Below are positions 1 through 10,282 of a stretch of DNA of 19,600 nt, in pieces. Both the position numbers and the translations under genes were made by a program. The notes beneath the pieces were generated by a model that was given only the letters and a program-made list of their open reading frames with translations, was not told the origin of the DNA and ran no database searches. The DNA lies in the NCBI RefSeq assembly GCF_000313135.1, contig NW_004457618.1:376780-396379 (forward strand). Direction: 5' to 3'. This DNA is from Acanthamoeba castellanii str. Neff. Lineage: Eukaryota > Discosea > Longamoebia > Acanthamoebidae. Within the stretch, counting starts at the first letter, position 1. Every line of letters begins with the position of its first letter.

Positions 1-1713
1 GCCCCATACAGGCGGGTTATTGAGTTGTCGCCCTGGACGTAGTTCTGTGGCGCAAGAGGAGTCAACTGACTTGGCACGCGGAGCGGACAAAAAGAACAAT
101 GAAAGCGACGAACAGAGAACGAAGAAGAGTGTATGACTAACCTGGAAGAGACGGGCTTGTTCGGGCGGGGCGATGCCGATGCCTGTGTCTGCTACTTCGA
201 CGCGAACCGCACCCGTGGGCTGGCTCGTGATGGACACTCGAATGGTTCCCCCGCTCGGCGTAAACTTGCAGGCGTTCGAAACCAGGTTGCACACGATCTG
301 CGCCACACGCAGCCCATCTCTCAATTCGCCTGTGATCACAAGAACCGCACTCCGTAGGTTGTCGTACCTGGCGAAAGCGGAGAGGGTCGCCCATGTAGTG
401 GCTCGCTTGTGGGTTGAAGTACTTCTCCAGCGTGATCTGCTTGCCCTTCATCATCGCCGCAAACGTAGCGCAGACCTGGTGGGCCATTCATCATTCAAAT
501 GATTGCGTCTTGTGACGACGGACGGTGCACAGCGCTGCTTTCGCACCTTTTCGGCCTCGCGGGCGATGGAGAACGGAATGCATTCGATGCTGAAGGTGTC
601 GGAGCAGGCCTTCTCAAAGTCGAGGATGTTGTTGAGCAGTCCGAGGAGATGTCGCCCGCACTGGGAGATCGTTTTGACCGTCTTGCGGCCGGCCTGGCGC
701 GGAGGCATCCGCTCGATCAGCGAGTCGCACAGGGCCAGGATCCCATGCAACGGAGTGCGCAGCTCTGCAGTGGTAGCAGGCAGTGAGTACAGTTGGCATC
801 GTGCACGATTGCGCCGCAACGTACCGTGTGAGGTGGTGGCTAGGAAGATGCTCTTGGCCTCGGCCGCTGCGCGCAGCTCGTCGTTGGCCCTCTTGACTTC
901 CCCCAGCGCCACCTGCAATGGTGGTTCAGGCATCAGTCCTGATGAATGCAAGGTGGTTGGAGTGAATGGTGAGGGTGAAGGTGGTGACGCACACGCAGCC
1001 GGTGGAGGGCTCTGCCGCGACAGTACTCGTGCACGCAGGCGGTGAGGCCGAAGCAGAGCAGATAGGCGTTGACGGTGAGCGCACGCGCTGGTTCTTCGAC
1101 CTGGATCCCGCTCGAGCGCGTAGAGCCCAGCAGAAAGAGGACGGCACCCTCGACCAGCACCAGCGCCAGGCCTATCAAGCCGCCTTCGACGCCCATCGTG
1201 AACGATAAGATCTTTGGCACCCTGCATACACAAGACGTAGCACCACCCTCAACATCTTGTTCAATCGATTTTTACTCCAATCGTGTAGAACATGTTTTAG
1301 TGGGAAGGGGGGGGGAAAAGGATTATTTACCAGCCGAGCCACACGTAGATCTCTGGGACGAGACCGTAGTGGAGGCACGCGAAGAGGGTTGTAAAGTTGA
1401 TGACGCTGGTCAGAAGGAGGGCTGCCCTGATGAAGTCGTGCTTGACCCGCAGCAGGTAGAGGGCGACGATTTCCAGCGGGAGCACCGCGGCCAAGGAGAA
1501 GGTGGACAGGGTGCCGAGGCCCAGTAGTGTCAGGTGCAAGGTGGCCAGCACCAGGGCCATGATCTGCACCATCACAAACTTGCGGATGTCTTCGGCGCTA
1601 TGCGACTCAGCGTAGCCGGCCGGCAGCACAAAGGCTAAGTGCGTGTCTTCATCGCCCACCTCCTTTTCGTAATCAATCCCTTGGTGATTGTTATTGTTGT
1701 TCATCGTCTTCAT
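1..1713 (-). CDS. Membrane-bound sensor histidine kinase (3' end beyond window)
   Basis: Seven exons can be joined on the minus strand: 1331-1713, 993-1221, 825-912, 547-764, 368-475, 142-297 and 1-44 (continuing off the window). Phases agree at every GT-AG junction and give 408 visible residues. Residues about 46-66, 68-88, 96-118, 135-160 and 173-190 are hydrophobic, so the N-terminus is a five- or six-span membrane domain. A short helix leads to the HisKA H-box, SHELRTPLHG, with His233 split from its Glu by the intron at 765-824. The HATPase_c domain shows the N-box (NLVSNACKF, Asn350), the G1 box (DTGIGI, Asp379) and an F-box-like segment near 391. The known reaction is ATP-dependent autophosphorylation of His and transfer to a receiver Asp. 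The G2 box and any fused receiver lie outside the window. The ligand is unknown. The start at 1713 is the first Met of an Asn-rich leader; Met at 1704 is an alternative. Confidence 0.88.
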
Positions 1714-2121
1714 TGCCTGTGAGTGTGATGGTGATAGTGATGGTGGTGCTGTGATGGTGATGATGTTGTTGCTCTTGGCCGTTGGTTTGAATGCTCTAGA
1801 CCGTTTGCGGGTGGATGGAGAAGGCGCTGAGACTGCTAATGCGCGGCCTTGATTGGTTGGCGAAGAGCCAGCGAAACAGGCACGCCATACAACTCCGGTC
1901 GCTCACGTCACGCCCTTCCGCTGGTGTACCTAAAAACCGAAGTCGAGGTTGGATCAGCATCTCCACCTACCAGAATGAATGATTCTGCAGACTAGGGCCA
2001 AACCAAACTGGGATCAGCCCAAAGTTGGCCAGAGGCAAGCCAGGACGCCTTCCCGTACCCCCTAGTTTCGGCCAAACAGTGACTATAATTGCAACTATAA
2101 AAGGAAATTACCCAATTTCAT
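1714..2121. other. Intergenic region upstream of the histidine kinase
   Basis: No coding exon is recognisable here. Both flanking genes are on the minus strand, so this should hold the kinase promoter and the 3' UTR of the 155-aa gene. Near the kinase start is a degenerate GATGGT/GGTGAT repeat (about 1727-1767). An inverted CCAAT motif (ATTGG) lies near 1853 and a CRE-like TCACGTCA near 1904. No role for these motifs is demonstrated. Confidence 0.4.
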
Positions 2122-2589
2122 TCAATATAATTCAGCTTGGGTGGGGTCGCTGGGAATGGCAACGGTGGACCAGCGGCCCTTGGCGCGGTCTTCGTAGAGT
2201 GCCCGGTTGGCGAGAGAGAGCCGGAGTGCCAGGGGTTCGAAGGCATTCCACAGACGCGCGGTCGTGGCTCGGTCGGTGTTGTCCGGCGTGTGGTTGGCGA
2301 TGTTGAGCGCCAGCGTGGCGAGCTGGCGATTTTCGTCGGCCAACTGATCGAGGGGCATGTGTGTCTTCATCTCCGCGGGCTTGTCCAGGACCTGGACGGT
2401 GCCGGTCAGCTCCTCGACCAGGCGACGGAAGGAGGTCACGCTCAGGACCATCGACTCCAGAACGGGCAGGGGGTGCGCCGGCTGCGGGCGACAGCACTCA
2501 TCGGCCATCTTTTCCCCCTCGGCCGCGAGCAGGCGCAGGCGCACAGTCTCTGCTTCGAAGGGGCTGAGCTTCTCTGGAGTGGTTGTCAT
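2122..2589 (-). CDS. Hypothetical protein, 155 aa, single exon
   Basis: An uninterrupted frame runs from ATG at 2589 to TGA at 2122-2124, with the GC-rich third positions typical of the neighbouring exons. The protein is mostly helical by composition, has no signal peptide or membrane span, and contains one Cys pair (DECCRP, about residues 30-35). I recognise no family. The middle (about residues 48-70, around SFRRLVEELTGTVQVLD) could form amphipathic helices. It is unusual here in having no intron. The ATG is preceded by about 280 bp without a matching upstream exon, so I take it as the start. The gene lies between the histidine kinase and the WCA protein, in the same orientation, but shared function is not implied. 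Confidence 0.6.
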   Translation of the reverse strand: MTTTPEKLSPFEAETVRLRLLAAEGEKMADECCRPQPAHPLPVLESMVLSVTSFRRLVEELTGTVQVLDKPAEMKTHMPLDQLADENRQLATLALNIANHTPDNTDRATTARLWNAFEPLALRLSLANRALYEDRAKGRWSTVAIPSDPTQAELY

Positions 2590-2868
2590 CTTGTATGGTG
2601 TGTGGTGTAGAATAAGTGGTCCCTTCTGCCTCTCTGTGCACTATTTTACCTGGTCTGGCACAACACCAGAAATTCAGGAGACTTTTTGGCGGACAACTCC
2701 GACTGTGTCGGGGAGGTCGCGTGCGGTGAGTTGGTGATTTTATCGAACGCTCCGCCACGATGTCCATCTCCTTGATAGTGATATCTTCATAGTAATAACT
2801 GATAGTGAAGGAATTGTTGTTTGATTTCTTGGGAACCGCTCAGCCCCTCGGAATGGAGGGACGAGCAA
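2590..2868. other. Intergenic region, promoter side of the 155-aa gene
   Basis: This 279-bp gap separates two minus-strand genes. It should contain the 5' flank of the 155-aa gene and the 3' UTR of the WCA-protein gene. The part near 2770-2825 is AT-rich. I see no TATA box, tRNA or additional exon. Confidence 0.4.
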
Positions 2869-5800
2869 TCAGATACGGACGGTCGTGCTCATGAGGTCGT
2901 CCAGGTCATCGAAGTCGTCATCGTCATCGTCGTCCCAGAAGTCGTCATCGTCGTCGTCGTCGTCATCGGAGTCCGAGTCCATGATGGCCAGCTTGCGCAT
3001 CTCCAGCGCGCCCCGCAGCGTGTCCTGGAGCGAGGTGAACATGCCCAGCGAGTCGCCCAGCGCGGGCGGAGGAGGCGCCGCCAGCTTCTGCTTTTCGACT
3101 TCGGCCGGGTCCACCTTCTTGAGCTTGGTGCCCTTCAGCTGCGCCAGCAAGCCACCCATCGAACCTTCAAGCCAAACGACAATCAAGCGACCAATGAGCT
3201 CCATGGAGACACAGCACACGACCCCACACGCACGCGATAGTAACTGAGAGAGGCAGGTGTAGTATACCAGATTCTTCGGCTTCCTTTTCGAGTTCTTCGG
3301 TACGCTTCTGGATGGCGGCCTTCTTCTCCTCTTCGATCTGCTCGGCCGTGCGCTGGTCGACCACGCTGATGGCCTCCATGCCCAGCTGCTCCAGCAGCTG
3401 CGACAGCTCGTTCTGGCAGCCCTGCAGCGGCGTATCTTCCGAGTGCCTGCCCGCCGCCTGCACAAAGCCCACAAAATAAATAACCAAATATGAATAACAA
3501 TTTATAATTTTACCATCAATTCATCTCTTTCGAAAAACAAATCATTGAAGAACAAAATAATAGAATTAACAAAATGATTTGGAAAAAAAGAAGAGATGCT
3601 TTGCATACCGCGGCGAGAGCGGCGGCGATGGAGGAGAGACGGGTTTTGGTGTCCGAGATGAGGTCTTCGCTCCGCTTGAGCCTCTCCTGCGCCTCCGCGT
3701 GCTCCTTTTGCAGCATCTCGAACTCCACCTGTCGCTGGATGCGCAGTTGCTCTGAGTGGTTTCAGTGTCGGGCTTGTCAGTCGCGTCGTCTGATGGAAAC
3801 GAAACATACATCGCGCACGCACGCACGCACAGCACAGCACGACACGACACGACACGACACGACACGACACGACACGACACGACACGACACGACACGACAC
3901 GACACGACACGACACGACACGACACGACACGACACACGTTGTACGAACCTTGTTTCTTCCATTCCTCTTCTAGGTTTACCATGGAGGTCAGGAAGTTGGT
4001 GAGCTGTGAATCGATCTTGATCTCCTTGGCCTCCAGATCCATTTGCCTCGTCAGCCGCTTCAGCTTCTTCGTTTCCTGTTGCAATCAACGTTCTCCATCA
4101 GACCCCAAAGATCTCCTCGCGACAACGCTCGAAAAGCTTGCGTTGCGTTGCGTTGCGTTGCGTTGCGTTGCGTTGCGTTGCGTTGCGTTGCGTTGCGTTG
4201 CGTACCTGAAGCATAGCGGCATCCTGGGGCGTCTGGATCATGCTACCGCGACGCGAAATTGTGATACCGCTCCCCTCCAGCTCTGTTTTTGTTTGGGGGG
4301 CGGAGGGGGGGGGAACAGTTACGATCGAAGCACACACGCAGACACACACGCGCACTCACACGAGAGGCGCGTGTGAATGACACATGGGTGACGAACCCTT
4401 GAGAATGAGCTTCTTGGTACTCTTCCTCCGCTTGCGCGCGAGTGCACGCTCAGCCCTGATGATTGTTAAATGTAATGTGTTATGGAATCTAATAATATGT
4501 TATGTTTTGATTGGTTGATGGCGCGTACCGCTGCTGCCGCATTTCGTTCGCCTGGCGGATGGCCTCCTGCATATCGGCCAGCGAGGAAATCTTGCCGTCC
4601 TTTTTCATTTGCTCCACTGTCACATTCGGAACCGTTTAGCACACCTTCACCATGCAACGCAGGCACCCGCACCGACACACACACACACACACACAAAGGA
4701 TTGGAAAAAAAGAGAAGTGGTGAGGTACCCTTGGCCATCATCTTTTGCTCGCGGGCCTCTCGGCGCGCCCTGCGCTGCTCTTCGAGATCTTTCATGAGCG
4801 CCTGGAGTGCCTCGGGGCTCAGCTCCTCCCTCTGAATGCCCCTCTGCGCGAGCTGCCGCTTGATGGCGAGTTCCTCCTTCAGCTTTTTCAGCGCGTCCAT
4901 CTTCTCTTGCTTGCGCGCCTCCAGGTTCGCCAGCATCACCGCACCTAAAATTTATTTTATAACAAAAAAAATTAGGAAAATGTAGGTCTAATTAAGTGAA
5001 TAAAAGTGTACAAATATATAAAGAGTGACATAATAATAAATGTAAACAGAATAATTGTAAAAAATAAATAAATAAAAGAGAATGGCGCGTACTGCCATCG
5101 CTGGCGGGAGGCGCGAGGAAGGGCTTGTCCTGTTCGCCCAGGCGGCTGAGGAGCACAGCATTGACCGGCGGAGGAGTCGAGCCCGCGGGAAGACACCGCC
5201 CGGAGTGGCTCAGCGGCGAAGGAGGTCTGGTTCGCGCCGGCACCTCTCTGTGTGGGGGGAGCGAAGATGAATCTTACATGCACACACGCACGCGCACGCG
5301 CACGCGCACACCGCACACCGCACACGCGCAGAGAAAGTTGCTGGGGAAGGTACGGGGGAGTGGAGTGAGAGCTGCGACGTTGGGCAAGTGCGACCTTTTT
5401 CTTCTTCCACTGGAGCAGAATGGTCTGTTTGTGCGATTCGGGGAGCGATCCCATCTGATCTCGCTGTGCATCTGCGGACACGACACACGACACGCACATG
5501 TGATCACACAACACAAAACGCAACGCACGACACGCGCATATCACACAACACACAATGCAACACACGACACACATGACACGCAAAGGAAAGTCAGAAAAGA
5601 GTCAACTCCCAGGGAGTTGAACGCAATCAGATGCGTACCGGTGAATTTGAGGTCGTTCATCATCTCCTCGAATTCGGTGGCGAGATCGACGACGGTGACT
5701 TCGGTGTCGCGCGGGCTGAGCGGGCTCGAAATGATCCGGGGCGAGTTGGAGGCGGTCACGGCCGACGGCGGCGCGGTCACCGTCAGGATCGGCGTCCCCG

Positions 5801-6536
5801 GCCTGCTGTCCTTTTCTTTCTTTTCCTTCTTTTCCTTCTTTTCTTTCTTTTCCTTTTTGTCCTTTTTCTCTTTGCCCGCTTCCTGCACTTCGGGCGGACT
5901 CCCATCGGCCTGCACACACGGCGCACACGGCGCACACGGCGCACACGGCACGCACGACATGACACGACACACGACATACGACACACAACACAACACACAC
6001 ACACACACACACGACACCACACGATGATGAGAGTTTGACGGCAGGCGATCGCCTCGTGCCGACGAATCAGAGAACGAAGAATGATAAAATAATCACGAGG
6101 CACAGCGCACACGTACCCTAGACCGAGGGCTGATCAGCGAGCCGGCCGAGGGAAGCACGGGCGCAGAGGAGGCGAGCTTGGGCGACAACGGCGGCGGTGT
6201 GCCCTTGCCCTGTCGCTTGGCCTCCAGGTCGGCCTTCAGCTTCTCCAGCGCAGCCAGGGACGTCGTGTTGGTCGTCTGCAAACGCAACAAACAAAACCAA
6301 CACAAATTTAATTCCTGCTGGTGGCATGACAACGCCATTTTGCACCAACATTTTTATTTTTTATTTATTTAAACTGTAAATACACTTATTTATGATTTGA
6401 TTACGTCCTAAAATAACAAGGATTTATTTCCCCGCACATGAGGAAGGGGAGGGACCTTGAGGCGAGGCAAGGAGGTGGACTGGAGGATTCTTGCCCGCAA
6501 CTCATCTTGCTTTGTCTTCACGTCTTCGGACGACAT
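2869..6536 (-). CDS. GBD-like / coiled-coil / WH2-connector-acidic protein, candidate Arp2/3 activator
   Basis: Thirteen minus-strand exons splice in phase to 650 aa: 6438-6536, 6117-6275, 5639-5909, 5395-5471, 5093-5243, 4729-4944, 4529-4616, 4397-4455, 4206-4282, 3949-4075, 3609-3751, 3268-3457, 2869-3164. A Ser/Pro-rich N-terminus contains a Lys/Glu block (about 99-119). Residues about 163-202 (FEEMMNDLK, then SLPESHKQTILLQ) resemble the GTPase-binding segment of diaphanous-type formins. A charged coiled coil spans roughly 254-550. The C-terminus has a WH2-like motif (LLAQLKGTKLKKV, 558-570), an amphipathic connector (LRGALEMRKLAI, 602-613) and an Asp-rich tail with Phe628-Trp629. Such WCA tails in WASP-family proteins bind actin and Arp2/3. 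By inference this is a GTPase-regulated nucleation-promoting factor. No FH1 or FH2 domain is present. Uncertain points are the exon 1 donor (6455 is an alternative) and the exon 5 acceptor. Confidence 0.78.
3838..3935. repeat. (CACGA)n pentanucleotide microsatellite
   Basis: About 19 nearly perfect units of CACGA (sense strand of the host gene: TCGTG) lie within the intron 3752-3948 of the WCA-protein gene. They start a few bases inside the donor and are followed by a short ACGC run near 3814-3829. The Thr/His/Asp-repeat reading frames across it are artefacts of the repeat. Confidence 0.95.
4138..4202. repeat. (TTGCG)n pentanucleotide microsatellite
   Basis: About 13 perfect units lie in the intron 4076-4205 of the WCA-protein gene. 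On the sense strand the repeat is CGCAA and runs straight out of the donor GTACGCAACG, so the 5' splice site is continuous with the repeat. Confidence 0.95.
5278..5330. repeat. CACACG/CGCACG-rich simple repeat
   Basis: Alternating purine-pyrimidine CA/CG tract inside the intron 5244-5394 of the WCA-protein gene. It is non-coding in the spliced model and lies near the acceptor, which follows the tract at 5244-5245. Confidence 0.8.
5912..6013. repeat. (CACACGGCG)n, CGACA and (CA)n compound repeat
   Basis: A compound microsatellite fills much of the intron 5910-6116 of the WCA-protein gene, the longest intron of that gene. CACACGGCG-type units come first (about 5914-5947), then ACGACA-type units, then a pure CA run ending near 6012. 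Confidence 0.85.
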
Positions 6537-6811
6537 CTTTCTGGCGTTCTATTTGCTTTGTTTCGGGGTGGCAGGAAGGCGAACAAGGGCAATGCAGAGC
6601 TGTGGCCAGGTCGTGTGGGGAGAGCGAGGTTCTTGTTGCGGCTGCCCGGGCAAGCATGCGACAACCAACCAAGGGAATGCGGCCAATGTTTTATTTTGGG
6701 TTTTCTTCTTTGAAACAACGAGAAAACTGAGAAGAAAAAAGAGGAAACGCTTTTCTTTTTGATTCACAGCTGATTGAGTGGGTGATCATTCCCTGAGCCA
6801 CAGCGCAACTC
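6537..6811. promoter_or_regulatory. Divergent promoter between the WCA-protein gene and COG8
   Basis: The 275 bp between two divergent start codons must serve both genes. A CCAAT motif is present at about 6683-6687. No TATA box is evident on either strand. The COG8-proximal part is purine-rich (AGAAAA-type tracts, 6717-6750). Confidence 0.5.
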
Positions 6812-9800
6812 ATGATGGACATGGACACTGAGGGGGACAACTCAGAGGAGGGTACTCTATCTGCTCCAAAACAGTTTAATCCGGATTTTGCGTTGAGCCC
6901 CCATTCGATGCCACTTCTACTTCTTCATCTTACTAATCGTGCCGTTCACACGTGTGCGTGTAGTGCTGCGCACGCGGGAGGAGAGCGAGCGGTCGCTGCT
7001 GTCGCTCATCCTTCCGCGCTACGCGGACATGGCCATGGGCGGCCACAGCGACGCCGACGAGCAGCTGCTGACCGAGTACGAGTCCTACCTGTCCTCCCTG
7101 TCGTCGGCCACCTTCCAGCAGCTCATGAAGGAGCCCGAGAAACTGCACGACGAGTCCGAGAAGATGAAGAAGCAGATGCAGGACCTGGCCTTCACCAACT
7201 ACAAGGCCTTCATCCAGACCTCAGAGTGCATCCGCGGCATGAAGCAACAGGTGTGTCGTGTGTGTCGTGTGTGTCGTGTGTGTCGTGTCGTGTCGTGTGT
7301 CGTGTCGTGTGTTGTGCTCACAGGTGTTGGTGGGAGGGCAGGTGGCGGAGGTGCGCACGCTGGTCGGCGGACTGGAGACGGCCCTGCCCAGCCTGAGCAA
7401 GGCCTGCGAGCAGTTCTGTAAGACGGCGGTGGAGATCACGGCGCAGCGGGCCGCCACCCAGAACACGCTCGACCACCACACCAAGCTCATGGACATTCTC
7501 GAGATTCCAGAGCTGATGGAGACCTATGTGCGCTCGGAGCTCTACGACGAGGCGCTCCAGCTGGAGGCCTTCACGCACGGGCTCAAGAAGAAGCATCCCG
7601 ACATCCCGCTGATCCAGTCGATCGCCACTGATGTCGACAAGTCGCGAGAGATGATGATTAACCAACTTCATCACAAACTGAGAGGTACCCACCTTGACAC
7701 ACACACACGACACACACGACGCACACGACGCACACGACGCACACGACACTAACGTTTGCCAATGACAGACAATATGGCTCTGCCTGGCTGCCTGCGTGCG
7801 ATATCCCACTTGCGGAGGATGAATCTGTACAACGAAACACAGCTTCGCATCACGTACGGCGCCTCCCCTCCCCACCAGGCGCGATCCAGTTCTTCGAACC
7901 GGGCCAATTCTCACCTAAACAAAATTGTTGCGATTTGGTTGATCCAGATTTTTAAAGAGCAGAGACGCGTGGCTGCATTCCGTGATCGATGCCGTGCCCA
8001 CCACCAACCCCTACACCTACGTACGTGCCGCACACGCACACACACATGCACGCACCACCGCACACGGGCAGCGACACGACCAACGTTACTAATCGAACGT
8101 GTGCTGTTATGCCGCTTTGATTGGAACAGTTGAACAAGCTGATCGACAGCTGTAGGGTGCATGTCTTCGACATCATCACCCAGTACCGGGCCATCTTCCC
8201 GGACGACAACCTCGCTGTGGCGGCGGCGGCGTCCCCCGCGCCCCGCGAGAGGGAGTCGGGCGTGGGCATCCTCCACAGCTGGCTCACCCAGAAGATCTCC
8301 GAGTTTGCCGACACGCTCAGCATGTACCGTCCGTCTCGCTCTGTTGTGCTTCCTGCGAGCTGCTAACACACGACACACGCGACACACGCGACACACGCGA
8401 CACACACGACACACACGACACACGCACACACACGCACACACGACACACGACACACGACACACGACACACGACACACGCACACACGACACGAACGCACGCC
8501 GCTAGATATTTGCCGGAGGTGAAGGAGGGTGCGCTGGTCGGTAACATTTTGGAGCAGAGCATGTACTACGCCACCTCGCTGGCCAGGGTCGGACTCGACT
8601 TCAGAGGTCCGTCATTACATCGACCACCTGCTCCCACCTTACCTGCATCCCCATTGGCTCATGTCTGCACGTGTGTGCGGTTTTGCGTGTGCGTGTGCGG
8701 TTTTGCGTGTGCGTGTGTGCGTGTGCGTTACACAACAGGACTGCTGGGCCCGATATTCGAGCATGCGGTGTACAACCTGTTCTCCTCGTTCGTACAGACC
8801 GCTGTCCTCCGCTTCTCTCAGACTCTCAAGGTTTCTTTCCTCTTCTATATAGAACATTATTATTATTATTATTATTATTGCCAATTCAATAATTCTTACT
8901 ATTTCCGCTCTCATCCTGCGCTTGCCGCGATTTAAATCGCGTTCAGGCGCAGAAGTGGGTGGCGCCGTCGCGAGCCCTGGCCGCGGCCATGCTGACGGGC
9001 CTGGACAACGGTAAGTGGGGGCCGAGCTCGCTCTCTTCGGGAAGGTGTGTCGCTTTCGAACTGAATTGATTGACGGACTTGGAACAGAGGCGAGCTCGAA
9101 GCTGGCCCCGCCCGTGGTGCTCATGGACTACCCGCCGCTGGCCGTCTTGACCAACAGCCTGCTCGCCTCCTTCAACGAACTGCGGTGCATGTCCACACAC
9201 ACGCACACGCAAAACCGCACACGCACACGCACACGCACACGCTCAACTTACACATCCACCTCGTTGGCGCAGGTCGTGCGCGTTGTACTCGCTACGCGAG
9301 GGCGTGTACGAGGTGGTCAACGCCGCGCTCACCAACGCGGCCCTCGAGATCCGCAATCTCCACAAACAGGTCAGTAATCAACCTCTAAGCGTGTGTGCGT
9401 GTGCGTGCGCGTGTGCGTGCGCGTGCGCGGTGCTCTGCGCACGCGTGCTTATGCGAACGATGATTCTGACGTGCTGTGGGACTTGACCGAGCAGTCCGTG
9501 CTGAGCGAGGAGGAGCGGGAGTACTTTGATAGCACGTGCCGCACTGCGGCAGAGGTGATGGTGCCCTACATCGGCCGATGCGTGGCCGCCATCTATCCGC
9601 GCCCCTCCGTCACCGCTGCGGCCGCGGTGGTGTTCGACCTGGCCAGCGCGCTCGCCATCCTGCGGCCCATCTACGAGAAGGACCTCCCGCCGCCGGCCTC
9701 GCCCGCGCCCTCGTCGTCGTCGCTGTCGTCGTCGTCAGTCACGGGCCTGCGCCCGCCCTCCTCCCCTGCCCAGGCACGTCGTCTCCTCGTCCGGCCAAAC

Positions 9801-10149
9801 TCGCATACACCTAACCGCCTTGTCGGCGCGTGTCGTGTCGTGTCGTGCGTGTCGTGCGTGTGCGTGTGCGGTTTGTGCGGTGTAGAAGGGCGGATTGCTA
9901 GACATGTTGATGAACGACGAGGCGGAGGCGGCTGGGGAGGATGCACAGACTGTCTTGGCCGAAACGCCGTCGGCCAAGAACGAAGCGCAGGCAGTGGAAG
10001 AAAACGAAAACGGCAAAAAGAACGACGACCACAAAGAAGGCGACGACAGACCAGAGGAGAATGGAGGCGAGAAGGAGGAGAAGAAAGACGACACGCCGAA
10101 GGAGATGCCCCCCTCCGAACAAGAGGCGGAAGAGGTGCAGGCGGAGTGA
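6812..10149 (+). CDS. COG8: Conserved oligomeric Golgi complex subunit 8 (Dor1 family)
   Basis: Thirteen plus-strand exons give 677 aa: 6812-6851, 6964-7250, 7324-7684, 7769-7853, 7948-8020, 8130-8323, 8506-8606, 8739-8830, 8947-9010, 9088-9184, 9273-9369, 9495-9773, 9886-10149. All phases agree. The Dor1 pattern is clear: EYESYLSSLSS, then an early helical block (KMKKQMQDLAFTNYKAFI), FLKSRDAWLHSVIDAVP (about 258-274), VGLDFR near 375-380, and a PPLAVLTNSLLASFNELR block (about 448-465). COG8 is part of lobe B of the COG tether, which guides retrograde vesicles within the Golgi. The last exon encodes an 87-residue Glu/Lys-rich tail that I do not associate with COG8 elsewhere. The intron at 9774 uses a GC donor. 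The exon 3 acceptor could be 7341 instead of 7323, removing six residues in frame. Confidence 0.92.
7251..7317. repeat. GTGTGTCGT-type microsatellite at an intron donor
   Basis: The COG8 intron 7251-7323 consists almost entirely of GTGTCGT units that begin at the donor dinucleotide itself. Little unique intron sequence remains. Confidence 0.9.
7698..7749. repeat. ACACGACGC-type microsatellite
   Basis: Simple repeat inside COG8 intron 7685-7768. It has the opposite strand sense (CA/CGA-rich) from the preceding COG8 intron repeat. Confidence 0.8.
8367..8491. repeat. ACACGCGAC/ACACGACAC microsatellite
   Basis: About 125 bp of CA/CGA units fill most of COG8 intron 8324-8505, the longest intron of that gene. 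The phase of exon joining on either side is intact. Confidence 0.9.
8861..8880. repeat. (ATT)n trinucleotide repeat
   Basis: About six to seven ATT units in COG8 intron 8831-8946, an AT-rich intron unlike the GC-rich CA/CG introns around it. Confidence 0.8.
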
Positions 10150-10152
10150 ACG

Positions 10153-10158
10153 AATAAA
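10153..10158 (+). terminator. AATAAA, possible COG8 polyadenylation signal
   Basis: AATAAA lies three bases after the COG8 TGA, followed by an A/T-rich stretch. The position is plausible for a very short 3' UTR, because the next gene starts only 124 bp later. Whether this organism relies on AATAAA is not shown by the sequence. Confidence 0.35.
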
Positions 10159-10282
10159 AACGACCTTTCATTTCATAAAATGCGCCAATGGCAGCCGCCA
10201 ATGGGACACACTGAAAAGTGGGCAGTAACCGTTTTTTTCACCTGTCGTCCACCCCAACAACACTTGCCGTCCATCCACGACC

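Noticed and set aside
2096..2104. TATAAAAGG on the plus strand as a promoter
   Set aside because: No plus-strand gene follows; the downstream sequence is the minus-strand 155-aa gene. It is probably chance in its AT-rich 3' flank.
3574..4376. Open frames of Thr-His-Asp or Cys-Arg-Val repeats across the CACGA and TTGCG arrays
   Set aside because: Simple repeats with unit lengths not creating stops give long frames on both strands; the arrays lie in introns of a consistent spliced gene.
8367..8491. CRISPR-like array
   Set aside because: Units are 5-10 bp tandem copies without unique spacers, inside an intron of COG8.
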